64,000 bases of DNA, from assembly GCA_902781655.1 (NCBI GenBank), contig CACZJZ010000004.1, positions 90,187 to 154,186 on the forward strand, read 5' to 3'. This document shows positions 18,319-26,661 of this stretch, piece after piece. The notes under the pieces are model-generated. The model saw only the letters and a list, made by a program, of their open reading frames with translations, was not told the origin of the DNA and made no database searches. The position numbers were made by a program, and so were the translations under genes. The DNA comes from an uncultured Lachnospiraceae bacterium (GTDB taxonomy: Bacteria; Bacillota; Clostridia; Lachnospirales; Lachnospiraceae). Position 1 is the first letter of the stretch. Every line of letters begins with the position of its first letter.

Positions 18319-20436
18319 TTACCGCAGAGAGAACAGCAGCTCGCCATATGTCGGATACGGCAGATACGCCTCAGGGATGAGAGCTTCCGCCGCGTCCACA
18401 TGTCTGCGGAGCTCATCCATGTCCGCCAGAATGGTGTCGTGATAGTACTTTGCCACATGGAGAACATCCGCGTCAGACTCCGCTCGCTTCGTATCCACTC
18501 CCAGCTTTGTCAGAGCGGCATCGATCGCATCCGCCTCGGTGTCGAGCGTGGACAGCACGTCCGTCTCGACCGTACACTTCGCGGACGGAAGGACCGCCTT
18601 CTTGCCGCTCATCTCCTCCGTCAGCGCCTTTTCATAGGATACGAGTCCGGAGATGAAATCCTTGCGGACCATTTCCTGCATGGTCAGTGACTCGATGTGC
18701 ACCGTCTTGCTGTAATTCTCAAGGAAGATCTCATAGCGGCTCTCCAGCTCACTCCTGGTGAAGACCTTGTGCTTCGTGAAGAGCTCGACGCTCTTCTCCG
18801 AGATAAGATGCGGCATTGCCTCCGGCAGGGACTTGAGGTTATAGAGGCCTCTCTTCTCCGCCTCAGCAACCCATTCGTCGGTGTAGCCGTTGCCATTGAA
18901 CAGCACCTTCTTGTGCTCGTCCAGCAGCTCCTTGAGCAGCTTCTTCAGCTCCGCGTCAAAATTCTCCTTCGGGACATCCTTCAAGGCGTCGTAGATGTCG
19001 GACAGTGCCTCTGCAACCGCAGTATTCAACACAATGTTGGGGTCTGCGACCGACAGTGCGGAACCCGGCATACGGAACTCGAACTTGTTACCCGTGAAAG
19101 CGAACGGCGAGGTCCGGTTGCGGTCCGTGGTGTCCCGCATGATATGCGGCAGCACTGCGGCGCCCATGCCCATGGGAGTTTTGCCGGTTCCCTTGAATGC
19201 CGTTCCGTCGTCGATGCTCTTCAGCACAGCGGCGAGCTCATCGCCGACAAAGATCGAGATGATGGCCGGCGGCGCCTCGTTTGCGCCCAGACGGTGATCG
19301 TTGCCCGCCGTGGCGACCGAACAGCGGAGCAGATCCGCGTATTCATCCACCGCGGTGATAACCGCCATCAGGAAGACCAGGAACTGCATATTTTGGTCCG
19401 GTGTCGCGCCCGGGTCGAGCAGATTGACGCCGGTGTCCGTGATAATGGACCAGTTGTTGTGCTTGCCGGAACCGTTGATGCCCTCAAACGGCTTCTCATG
19501 AAGCAGGCAGGCGTAATTATGCTTGTCCGCGACCTTCTTCATCATCTCCATCGTCAGCTGGTTGTGATCTACCGCGACGTTGGCCGTCTCGAAGACCGGT
19601 GCGAGTTCATGCTGGGACGGCGCGACCTCGTTGTGCTTGGTCTTGGCCGGAACGCCGAGCTTCCACAGCTCCGTGTCGAGATCATGCATGTATTCGGACA
19701 CCTTCGGCTTGAGAACGCCGAAGTAATGATCCTCCATCTCCTGCCCCTTCGGAGCCGGCGCGCCGATCAGCGTACGGCCGCAGAGCAGCAGATCCTTTCT
19801 TTCCTTATACAGATCCTTGTCTATCAGGAAATATTCCTGCTCGGAGCCCACGGTGGTGTCCACGTGGGAGACCTCATCAATGCCGAGGAGATGAAGCACC
19901 TTGACCGCCTCGGTGCTGAGTGCCTCCATGGAGCGGAGCAGGGGCGTCTTCTTGTCCAGCGCCTCGCCGCCGTAGGAGCAGAATGCGGTCGGAATGTACA
20001 ACGTACCGTCCTTGATGAAGGCCGGCGAGGACGGATCCCATGCCGTATATCCTCTGGCCTCGAACGTCGCGCGCAGTCCGCCGGACGGGAAGCTGGAAGC
20101 ATCCGGTTCGCCCTTCACCAGCTCCTTGCCGGAAAAGTCGAGAACCACGCCGCCGTCCCCGGTGGGAGAAATGAAGCTGTCGTGCTTTTCTGCCGTCAGG
20201 CCTGTCATCGGCTGGAACCAGTGCGTATAGTGCGTCGCGCCGTGCTCGATCGCCCAGTTCTTCATGACAGCTGCGACCGTGTTGGCGACATCCAGTTCCA
20301 GATGCGTTCCGTTCTTGATGGTCTGATGCACCGCACGGTACACATCCTTAGGAAGGCGTTCCTTCATGACCCTGTCATTGAAGACCAGGCTGCCGTACAG
20401 TTCGGGGATGCTCTTCGTGCTTCCTGTCTCTTCCAT
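18319..20436 (-). CDS. glnN: Glutamine synthetase type III
   Basis: Forms glutamine from glutamate, ammonium and ATP. 705 residues, the length of GSIII, far longer than GSI. Markers: THYTHWFQPMTGLTAEKHD, GGLRATFEARGYTAWDPSSP, SEQEYFLID, KHNEVAPSQHELAPVFE, NGSGKHNNWSI and GNDHRLGANEAPPAI. The C-terminal domain peculiar to type III is present (from about residue 560). RBS GAGGAGG. It has its own near-consensus promoter, directly followed by a terminator-like hairpin, so expression is probably conditional. It precedes gltB-gltD-amt; the window also has a second synthetase (GlnA, 32.6 kb), so at least two ammonium-assimilating enzymes are available. Confidence 0.96.
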   Translation of the reverse strand: MEETGSTKSIPELYGSLVFNDRVMKERLPKDVYRAVHQTIKNGTHLELDVANTVAAVMKNWAIEHGATHYTHWFQPMTGLTAEKHDSFISPTGDGGVVLDFSGKELVKGEPDASSFPSGGLRATFEARGYTAWDPSSPAFIKDGTLYIPTAFCSYGGEALDKKTPLLRSMEALSTEAVKVLHLLGIDEVSHVDTTVGSEQEYFLIDKDLYKERKDLLLCGRTLIGAPAPKGQEMEDHYFGVLKPKVSEYMHDLDTELWKLGVPAKTKHNEVAPSQHELAPVFETANVAVDHNQLTMEMMKKVADKHNYACLLHEKPFEGINGSGKHNNWSIITDTGVNLLDPGATPDQNMQFLVFLMAVITAVDEYADLLRCSVATAGNDHRLGANEAPPAIISIFVGDELAAVLKSIDDGTAFKGTGKTPMGMGAAVLPHIMRDTTDRNRTSPFAFTGNKFEFRMPGSALSVADPNIVLNTAVAEALSDIYDALKDVPKENFDAELKKLLKELLDEHKKVLFNGNGYTDEWVAEAEKRGLYNLKSLPEAMPHLISEKSVELFTKHKVFTRSELESRYEIFLENYSKTVHIESLTMQEMVRKDFISGLVSYEKALTEEMSGKKAVLPSAKCTVETDVLSTLDTEADAIDAALTKLGVDTKRAESDADVLHVAKYYHDTILADMDELRRHVDAAEALIPEAYLPYPTYGELLFSLR

Positions 20437-20492
20437 AATGTATCCTCCTCGTCGTTAGTCTGCACGAATCTGTGCAGTCTTTTACAAAGAAA

Positions 20493-20534
20493 GGCGCTGC
20501 AAAATCCATCCTGCCTATGGATTTTCCAAGCGCC
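20493..20534 (-). terminator. Attenuator-type terminator in the glnN leader
   Basis: Minus strand: GGCGCT (20534-20529) and AAAATCCAT (20525-20517) pair with ATGGATTTT (20509-20501) and AGCGCC (20498-20493); TTTCTTTG follows. It begins only about 20 bases after the predicted start of transcription and ends about 55 bases before the glnN ATG, so it lies inside the 5' leader. Confidence 0.7.
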
Positions 20535-20550
20535 GTTGCTTTATGCGCCT

Positions 20551-20578
20551 ATTATACACACTCATCCCGGAGTGTCAA
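20551..20578 (-). promoter_or_regulatory. Promoter of glnN
   Basis: TTGACA (20578-20573), 16-base spacer, TATAAT (20556-20551) on the minus strand: both hexamers are perfect. It points away from the asnB promoter, whose -35 begins 30 bases away. Confidence 0.85.
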
Positions 20579-20608
20579 GAGAGATGTATGCCTGTATACA
20601 ATTTGCTC

Positions 20609-20637
20609 TTGACACCGGCGTCCACCCGCATCATAAT
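20609..20637 (+). promoter_or_regulatory. Promoter of asnB
   Basis: TTGACA (20609-20614), 17-base spacer, CATAAT (20632-20637). It gives a leader of about 155 bases that contains the terminator at 20700-20742. Confidence 0.8.
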
Positions 20638-20699
20638 CATGGAAAACGCTGGAGCGCCGGTTTGAAGACTGCTGCCGGCCCCTGCGGATAAGCGGAAGC

Positions 20700-20742
20700 A
20701 AGCGGCAATGGCGCCGGTTATTTTGTTGTGCCATTGCCGCTT
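20700..20742 (+). terminator. Attenuator-type terminator in the asnB leader
   Basis: A 13-bp stem, AAGCGGCAATGGC (20700-20712) with its complement at 20730-20742, 17-base loop, then TTATTTTG. It lies between the asnB promoter and its start codon. Upstream, TGCCG (20682-20686) could pair with the CGGCA in the 5' arm and so compete with the terminator. The T-box consensus is absent, so this is not an Asn T-box. Confidence 0.7.
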
Positions 20743-20800
20743 TTATTTTGGTTCTGCCGTGTGACCTGCGGTCAGTGCCGTGAAAAAGGAGAGCTTACCC

Positions 20801-22387
20801 ATGTGTTCCATTCTTGCGTACTGCGGAAAATCCGCGGACATTGAAACCGTTCAGAAGATGCTTCAGGAAACGACCTCCAGAGGTCCGGACGATTCCCGGA
20901 TTCTGAATACAGGCAATGGATACCTTGGCTTCAACCGGCTTGCCATCATGGGACTGACTGCATCCGGCATGCAGCCGTTCACGCTGAACGGCAGTGCCGT
21001 CGTCTGCAACGGCGAGATCTACGGCTTCCGTCCGCTGCGGGACTATCTGAAGCTGAACGGCTATACCTTCGCCAGCGACAGCGACTGCGAAATTCTTCTT
21101 CCTTTATATGAGAAGGTCGGCGTATCCATGTTCCGCATGCTCGACGCCGAGTTCGCCCTCGTCCTCTACGACGCCAGACAGAACACCTACATCGCCGCCC
21201 GCGATCCGATCGGCATCCGTCCTCTCTATTACGGATATGATAAGAATCAGGTGATCGTGTTCGCCTCCGAGCCGAAGAACCTGATCGGCGTCTGTGACCG
21301 CATCATGCCCTTCCCTCCCGGCCATTATTATAAGGATGGCCGCTTCATCTGCTACCGGGACATGAGCGATGTGGAATACTACTCCCACGACGACATGGAT
21401 ACCATCAGCCGGAACATTCATGACCGCCTGATGCGCGGCATCGGGAAGCGCCTCGACGCCGACGCGCCGGTAGGCTTCCTGCTCTCCGGCGGCCTTGATT
21501 CCTCCCTGGTCTGCGGCGCCGCCGCCAAAATTTTCGACAAGCCGCTCGAGACATTCTCTGTCGGCATGGACATTGATGCCATAGACCTCAAGTACGCACG
21601 CGAGGTCGCGGAGTATATCCACAGCAATCATCACGAGGTCATCATCTCCCGGGACGATGTCATTCGGGCTCTAGATCCCGTCATCCACGCGCTCGGAACC
21701 TATGACATCACCACCATCCGCGCCTCCATCGGCATGTACCTCGTCTGCAAATGGATTCATGAGAACACCGATATCCGGGTCCTCCTGACCGGCGAAATCT
21801 CCGACGAGCTGTTCGGATACAAATATACGGATTTTGCACCGGATGCCGAGGCCTTCCAGAAGGAGGCCGAGAAGCGCATCCGCGAGCTTCACATGTACGA
21901 TGTGCTCCGCGCCGACCGCTGTATCTCCGTGAACTCCCTTGAGGCGCGCGTACCGTTCGGCGATCTCGATTTTGTCGATTACGTCATGCACATCGATCCG
22001 GAAAAGAAGCTCAACCGCTACGGCATCGGCAAGTATCTGCTCCGCCACGCATTCGAGGAGGACGCGCTCATCCCGCACAACATCCTGATGCGTGAGAAGG
22101 CCGCGTTCTCCGATGCCGTCGGCCACAGCCTCCGCAACGACATCATCGACTACGCAAACGCCCATTACACCGACGGGGAATTCGAAGAGAAGCGCCGCAG
22201 GTACACGCACGCCCAGCCCTTCACGAAGGAATCGCTGCTCTACCGCGAGATCTTTGAAAAGTACTACCCGGGACAGAGCGAGATGGTCGTCGGCTTCTGG
22301 ATGCCGAACCGCGACTGGGCCGGCCTCGAGAACGTCAACGATCCCAGCGCCCGCGTCCTCTCCAACTACGGCGCTTCCGGCGTCTGA
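20801..22387 (+). CDS. asnB: Asparagine synthetase, glutamine-hydrolysing
   Basis: Makes asparagine from aspartate, ATP and the amide nitrogen of glutamine. 528 residues. MCSILAYCGK puts Cys2 at the N-terminus after Met removal, as the class II glutaminase requires, and AAAGGAGAG lies before this ATG; an upstream in-frame ATG (20780) would bury the cysteine, so I reject it. The glutaminase domain shows RGPDDS, GFNRLAIMG and NGEIYGFRPLR; the synthetase domain has the PP-loop SGGLDSS (about 228-234), TGEISDELFGYKY and NSLEARVPFGD. It is transcribed divergently from glnN with separate consensus promoters and an attenuator. It joins the local set of glutamine-using enzymes. Confidence 0.96.
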   Translation: MCSILAYCGKSADIETVQKMLQETTSRGPDDSRILNTGNGYLGFNRLAIMGLTASGMQPFTLNGSAVVCNGEIYGFRPLRDYLKLNGYTFASDSDCEILLPLYEKVGVSMFRMLDAEFALVLYDARQNTYIAARDPIGIRPLYYGYDKNQVIVFASEPKNLIGVCDRIMPFPPGHYYKDGRFICYRDMSDVEYYSHDDMDTISRNIHDRLMRGIGKRLDADAPVGFLLSGGLDSSLVCGAAAKIFDKPLETFSVGMDIDAIDLKYAREVAEYIHSNHHEVIISRDDVIRALDPVIHALGTYDITTIRASIGMYLVCKWIHENTDIRVLLTGEISDELFGYKYTDFAPDAEAFQKEAEKRIRELHMYDVLRADRCISVNSLEARVPFGDLDFVDYVMHIDPEKKLNRYGIGKYLLRHAFEEDALIPHNILMREKAAFSDAVGHSLRNDIIDYANAHYTDGEFEEKRRRYTHAQPFTKESLLYREIFEKYYPGQSEMVVGFWMPNRDWAGLENVNDPSARVLSNYGASGV

Positions 22388-22473
22388 CATCCGGCGTCTG
22401 CCGGATTGATACCCTCCGCCGCATTTTCTGCGTCCGCGCGCAGAGTCCTTCCGGGCTTTCCCCGGAAGAGACG

Positions 22474-23409
22474 TCACTGCCCGCTGTCCGGAATATCCGG
22501 AATCAGCTCTACATACAGCTGGTCAAAATCCTTCCGCAGCGCCTCCTGAATTTTGCTGCGGATAGATGCCCAATGACGCACATCGATCGTGCTCGTCACC
22601 TTGTCCGGGGTGACATATACCTCGACCCACACCTTCCGGCCGGTCTTGATGACATCGAGGAAGGAGCATGTGTACGGATAGGTCTCCATCGACCGGTCCA
22701 CGGCATCCCGGATCATCGTCATGGTCTCCTCATCCGGCGCAAACAGCACCAGATTGCGGAAGCCACTTCCGATCGAGGCAATCGGCTCCCGGATGAGCAC
22801 CACTGCCATCCCAAGTGCCACGCCGGAATCGATGTAGGGGATAATCCCGGAGAGCGGTGTGTGTTTCAGAACGATCTGGGACAGAAACGCCAGAGACACG
22901 CCCATGCTGCTCACAATATCCTGCTTCCACAGATACAGCTCGGACTGGATCGTCGGAGAGGTGTACCGTCGGCTCTCAATCCGCAGAAAGACATACACCG
23001 CAATGCACAGAAGTCCGATCGCCATCTCATAGAGCGCGACGCCGCTGTAATTGACCGTATGGCCTCCGGATAAAATGACGCGGACGTTCTCCACGATCAT
23101 CGTCACCGTCACTGCCAGCAGAATACCATATTTGAAGATCAGAAACAGGGATTCCAGCTGAGAATACCCGTAGGGGTGCTTCTCCGTCACCGGCTTGTAC
23201 AGCAGTGGCACCAGAACCAGAAACGGACCCAGAAGAATCAGGTCGGCACAGTCATACACACCGTCCATCAACACGGAATAAGAATGAAGCAGCAGTGCCA
23301 TCACTACCTCGGTGATCGTGAACAGCGCGCTGCACAGGAACGAAAAGCGAAGGATTCTCTCCTCCGCTTTTTCTTTTGCTGTAATATTTCGTTCGGCCTT
23401 CTGTTTCAT
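22474..23409 (-). CDS. Cation diffusion facilitator (CDF) family metal-efflux protein
   Basis: Exports divalent metal ions in exchange for protons. 311 residues: about six membrane segments, then a cytoplasmic domain. SYSVLMDGVYDCADL replaces the usual LLADALHSLSD with two Asp in helix 2, HPYGYSQLE is the CDF HP-G-GR-like loop, and QDIVSSMG carries the helix 5 acidic residue. This is a diverged member and the metal cannot be named. The ATG sits 4 bases after the DAHP synthase stop codon, and the Shine-Dalgarno CTGGAG is inside the end of that gene, so translation is coupled. Why a metal exporter is coupled to DAHP synthase is unclear; the enzyme is metal-dependent. Confidence 0.82.
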   Translation of the reverse strand: MKQKAERNITAKEKAEERILRFSFLCSALFTITEVVMALLLHSYSVLMDGVYDCADLILLGPFLVLVPLLYKPVTEKHPYGYSQLESLFLIFKYGILLAVTVTMIVENVRVILSGGHTVNYSGVALYEMAIGLLCIAVYVFLRIESRRYTSPTIQSELYLWKQDIVSSMGVSLAFLSQIVLKHTPLSGIIPYIDSGVALGMAVVLIREPIASIGSGFRNLVLFAPDEETMTMIRDAVDRSMETYPYTCSFLDVIKTGRKVWVEVYVTPDKVTSTIDVRHWASIRSKIQEALRKDFDQLYVELIPDIPDSGQ

Positions 23410-23413
23410 CTCC

Positions 23414-24451
23414 TTACTCCAGTTCGTCCGCCAGTTCATAAATCAGCCGTTCGCTCTTGTCCCAGCCGAGGCAGGGATCCGTGATGGACTTCCCATAGAC
23501 GCCTTCCCCGATCTTCTGACTGCCATCCTCCAGATAACTCTCGATCATCAGGCCCCTGACCAGGCCGCGGATATCCTGTGACATCCTCATGCTGTGCAGC
23601 ACATCCTTGGCAATACGGATCTGCTCAAGGTACTGCTTGCCCGAATTCGAGTGGTTGCAGTCCACGATCACAGCCGGATTCTCCAGATCCGTCTTCTGAT
23701 ATTCGTCGTACAGGTTTTGAAGGTCCTCATAGTGATAGTTTGGATGGCTGCGCCCGAACCGGTCCACATAGCCCCGCAGAATGGCGTGTGCGTACGGATT
23801 GCCCGTCGTCTGCACCTCCCAGCCGCGGTAGATGAATTTCTGCCGGCTCTGCGCCGCCACCATGGCGTTCATCATCACAGCGATATCGCCGCCGGTCGGA
23901 TTCTTCATGCCCGCAGGAATGCCGATGCCGCTCGCCACCATGCGGTGCAGCTGATCCTCCACCGAGCGCGCGCCGATCGCCACATAGCTGAGCAGATCGG
24001 ACAGATAGCGGTGATTCTCCGGATAGAGCATCTCCTCCGCGCAGGTGAAACCGGTCTCCCGGATCACCCGGCTGTGCATCTCGCGGATCGCGATCAGCCC
24101 CGCCAGCATGTCCTCTCCCTTGTCGGGATCCGGCTGATGCAGCATGCCCTTATAGCCGACGCCCTTTGTGCGCGGCTTGTTGGTGTAAACACGCGGAATG
24201 ATAAAAATTTTATCCTTCACCTTCTCCTGCACCCGAGCGAGCCGCGTCATATACTCGAGCACCGCGTCCTCCCGGTCTGCAGAGCACGGCCCGATGATCA
24301 GAAGAAAACGAGGATCCTCGCCGCGGAAAATTCTGGCGATCTCCTCATCCCGCTGCTCCTTGATCTCACGGATTTTCTCCGTCACCGGAAACTGCTTCTT
24401 TAGATCCGCCGGAATCGGAAGCTTCCGGATAAATTCCATCTGCATCTCCAT
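23414..24451 (-). CDS. aroF: 3-deoxy-7-phosphoheptulonate (DAHP) synthase, AroFGH type
   Basis: First step of the shikimate pathway: joins phosphoenolpyruvate and erythrose-4-phosphate. 345 residues, the length of the class I alpha (AroF/G/H) enzymes. Signatures: LLIIGPCSADREDAVLEY near residue 50, RVYTNKPRTKGVGYKGM, GIPAGMKNPTGGDI and VDCNHSNSGKQ; the metal-binding Cys is in IGPCSA and His in DCNHSNSGK. The first 30-odd residues could form the N-terminal arm that binds an aromatic amino acid; which one cannot be read. An extended -10 (TGATATAAT, 24589-24581) lies about 130 bases upstream. Chorismate made by this pathway feeds the trp operon at 53-60 kb. Confidence 0.95.
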   Translation of the reverse strand: MEMQMEFIRKLPIPADLKKQFPVTEKIREIKEQRDEEIARIFRGEDPRFLLIIGPCSADREDAVLEYMTRLARVQEKVKDKIFIIPRVYTNKPRTKGVGYKGMLHQPDPDKGEDMLAGLIAIREMHSRVIRETGFTCAEEMLYPENHRYLSDLLSYVAIGARSVEDQLHRMVASGIGIPAGMKNPTGGDIAVMMNAMVAAQSRQKFIYRGWEVQTTGNPYAHAILRGYVDRFGRSHPNYHYEDLQNLYDEYQKTDLENPAVIVDCNHSNSGKQYLEQIRIAKDVLHSMRMSQDIRGLVRGLMIESYLEDGSQKIGEGVYGKSITDPCLGWDKSERLIYELADELE

Positions 24452-24742
24452 AACGCCGCTCTCCTCTCGCCCCGCGGGGCTGCATGCTTAAAATCTGTCA
24501 GGCATTTGAAAAAACTTTAACACAAACCTTCTTTCATTGCACGAAGTTCCACATCTTCCAAATCCATATTGCGATCCAACATTATATCATATCAATATTA
24601 TTAACGCTTTATAATATGTATTTCACATATTAATCGTGCAGTGTTATACCATAATCAGAGCAAGAGGAGCAGAAGAATAGCTTCTCAATATCATAGACAA
24701 AGGACGAGCAGGGGAAAGTCCTGTTCCAGAAAGGAGTTCATT

Positions 24743-24823
24743 ATGAAATTCTTTAAGGAAATCGCATCGTTTCTGAAGACCTATGGAGATCAGTTCGAGA
24801 ATCATATGTATATCGGAAAATGA
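24743..24823 (+). CDS. Unknown 26-residue peptide
   Basis: A short ORF with a strong Shine-Dalgarno, AAAGGAG, 6 bases before its ATG. The peptide begins MKFFKEIASFLKTYG and ends in NHMYIGK. Residues 1-14 would form an amphipathic helix (F3, F4, I7, F10, L11 on one face; K2, K5, E6, K12 on the other). No signal peptide and no conserved Cys. It is the only translated-looking feature in its own promoter-to-terminator unit of about 350 bases. It could be a leader peptide, a small membrane-active peptide, or just the opening of a dual-function RNA. I do not recognise it. Confidence 0.5.
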   Translation: MKFFKEIASFLKTYGDQFENHMYIGK

Positions 24824-24965
24824 CAGCTCCGTCATCCGTACCCGCTGATCTCCGTGTGCGGGGGAGATGGCCTGTGAGTACCAATAACGAGGTAAGAAAA
24901 CTCGACAAACGAGGATTGAAGTAAATGAAATCATGGATTCATTCCGATCGAACGGATATCCAATG

Positions 24966-25006
24966 ATCCCCGACACAGACGATTCATTCTGATGCCGGGG
25001 ATTTTT
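24966..25006 (+). terminator. Terminator of the small 24.6-25.0 kb unit
   Basis: ATCCCCG (24966-24972) pairs with CGGGGAT (24996-25002), with an inner CAGA/TCTG pairing, then TTTTT. No T-run on the minus strand, so it works only rightward. Confidence 0.75.
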
Positions 25007-25056
25007 ATGCCCTGCTTTTGCATATCCATACCGCATTTCCCGATGCCAGTCTCTAG

Positions 25057-26442
25057 TCAGTGTTCGATCTTTTCTCTCTCGTTCTCCGCTGTGCTTTCCA
25101 TTCCGGCCAGGATCCGCGGAAAACGTCTGACAAACAGAAGCGTACAGATCGCGGCTGCCGTGCCGTCCGCGACAGCCTCGGCGCCGTAAATCCCCATCAC
25201 ACCAAAAAAGTGCGGCAGAATGAGCGCGAGCGGCACCAGCAGGAACACCTTCCTCAGTAGTGCGATAAATACGGAGATCTTCGCCTGATTGAGCGCAACA
25301 AACGTATTCTGGCAGGCACGCTGCAGGCCGAAGATCGTCATCCCGAGGAGGAAAACCGGCATCACCCGGCGAACGACGGCGATGAGCGCCGGATCCGATG
25401 TGAAGATACGCGCAATCAGTCCCGGATTCAGAATCATGAACAGAAACAGAGCAAAATTATAGCTGGCCATGACAGTCATGACCACCCGGACACCCTGCCT
25501 GACGCGGTCTCTGTCCCCATGTCCATAGTTGTAGCTGAGTACCGGACTCGCTCCCTGCCCGAAGCCCTGCAGCGGTATACTCACCATCTGCATGGCACTT
25601 TGCATGATGGTGAGCGCGCTGACATAAATATCTCCAAAGGAGCGCAGCCCGCTGTTCATGACAAGTCCGATGAGGCTCTCCGTGCTCGTCATCACAAAAG
25701 GAGAGACTCCGAGCGCCAGCATCTCCTGGACAATTTCCTTTTCCGGCTTCATTCTGCCCGGAGAAATCCGGAGCGCCGCCTTCGGAGAGAACAGGCTGTG
25801 CAGAATGATCCCCGCGCTGATTCCCTGCGAGATCACCGAGGCAGCTGCCGCACCGACCACTCCCATGCCGGCGCCGAACATCAGAATCGGATCCAGCACA
25901 ATGTTGATCCCGGCGCCCACAGACACCGCCGCCATCGAGAGCGCCGGCTTCCCCTGTATATTCAGAAAAGCGGCCAGACCCGTGTTCACCATGACAAAAA
26001 ATGTTCCCGTCAGATATACGGACAGATACGATTCCGCATAGGGAAGCGTCGCCGCGGACGCGCCGACTGCGAGGAGAATGGGACGAAGGAACAGATAGAT
26101 CGGCACCATCGTCAGTGCCGTAAACAGGATCAGCAGCGTCATTCCCTGGCTCAGAATCCGGCCGGCGCGATCCCGGTCTCCCTGTCCCAGCGCGATGGAG
26201 GCAATCGGTGCGCCGCCTCCTCCGACAAACTGGGCAAATGCCGACACCAGAATGATCACCGTGCTGCAGACACCTACCCCTGCGAGTGCGTCCGCGCCGA
26301 CATCCGGAATATGGCCGATATAAATCCGGTCCACTATGCTGTACAGCAGATTCACCAGCTGCGCCGCCACGCACGGCAGTGCCATCTTACCCATGAGCGG
26401 CCACATCGGCGCTGTTGCAAATTCCCTGTCAAAATTCTTCAT
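25057..26442 (-). CDS. MATE-family efflux transporter
   Basis: Multidrug/toxin extrusion protein, 461 residues and about twelve membrane segments, driven by Na+ or H+. It starts MKNFDREFATAPMWPLMGKM, the common start of the clostridial (NorM/MepA-like) branch, followed by MALPCVAAQLVNLLYSIVDR and, in the second half, GVSPFVMTSTESLIGLVMNS. No regulator gene adjoins it. The Shine-Dalgarno is weak (GGAAAG). The substrate cannot be told. It is followed by the hairpin-bearing 219-base gap that also ends the hydrogenase gene. Confidence 0.9.
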   Translation of the reverse strand: MKNFDREFATAPMWPLMGKMALPCVAAQLVNLLYSIVDRIYIGHIPDVGADALAGVGVCSTVIILVSAFAQFVGGGGAPIASIALGQGDRDRAGRILSQGMTLLILFTALTMVPIYLFLRPILLAVGASAATLPYAESYLSVYLTGTFFVMVNTGLAAFLNIQGKPALSMAAVSVGAGINIVLDPILMFGAGMGVVGAAAASVISQGISAGIILHSLFSPKAALRISPGRMKPEKEIVQEMLALGVSPFVMTSTESLIGLVMNSGLRSFGDIYVSALTIMQSAMQMVSIPLQGFGQGASPVLSYNYGHGDRDRVRQGVRVVMTVMASYNFALFLFMILNPGLIARIFTSDPALIAVVRRVMPVFLLGMTIFGLQRACQNTFVALNQAKISVFIALLRKVFLLVPLALILPHFFGVMGIYGAEAVADGTAAAICTLLFVRRFPRILAGMESTAENEREKIEH

Positions 26443-26530
26443 CTCATCTGCTTTCCATCACGTATCATGGCTAATGGCTCGTCGCTTTCCATCTCGTGCT
26501 CCGCACTCGATGATGGGCGGTCGCCATAGC

Positions 26531-26558
26531 CATGCTTTGCAAGCAAGCTTGCAGCATG
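26531..26558. repeat. Imperfect inverted repeat upstream of the MATE gene
   Basis: CATGCT (26531-26536) and GCAAGC (26539-26544) pair with GCTTGC (26547-26552) and AGCATG (26553-26558), with a 2-base bulge and a 2-base centre. Two direct copies of TGGCTCGTCGC (about 26473 and 26564) flank it. It lacks a T-run. It could be an operator or a REP-like scrap. Confidence 0.45.
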
Positions 26559-26585
26559 TCTACTGGCTCGTCGCCTTCACAAAAA

Positions 26586-26615
26586 GGCGGCTGCTCCCGA
26601 AGAGCTGACGCCGCC
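26586..26615 (-). terminator. Terminator after the group B hydrogenase gene
   Basis: Minus strand GGCGGC (26615-26610) pairs with GCCGCC (26591-26586); the loop has its own stem AGCTC/GGAGC around TTCG; TTTTT follows. Confidence 0.8.
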
Positions 26616-26661
26616 TTACATTCCCTTGCATTATTTTGCTGCTCTGGCTACAGCCCGGCAG

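Larger units (their letters stand above)
24452..25056. other. Gene-poor 605-base stretch with an isolated small transcription unit
   Basis: On the minus strand the left part carries the aroF extended -10 (24581-24589). On the plus strand there is a separate unit: promoter TTCACA (24622-24627), 17-base spacer, TATACC (24645-24650); a hairpin GAGCAGG/CCTGTTC (24706-24726); a 26-codon ORF (24743-24823); a structured tail with alternative CGAG/CTCG pairings (24888-24913); a 13-codon ORF (24925-24966); and a terminator (24966-25006). No known riboswitch consensus matches by eye. Confidence 0.6.

Noticed and set aside
20640-20800. Asn T-box in front of asnB.
   Set aside because: The sequence AGGGTGGNACCGCG is absent and the leader is too short.
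24700-24730. GGGGAAAGTCC resembles the conserved GAGGAAAGTCC of RNase P RNA.
   Set aside because: The partner element ACAGAA and the expected 350-400 base fold are missing, and a translated-looking ORF follows at once.
24830-24925. Possible M-box or other riboswitch, because of the ending GAGGATTGAAG.
   Set aside because: The 5' consensus GTTAGGTGAGG and core helices of the M-box are absent, and no transporter gene follows.
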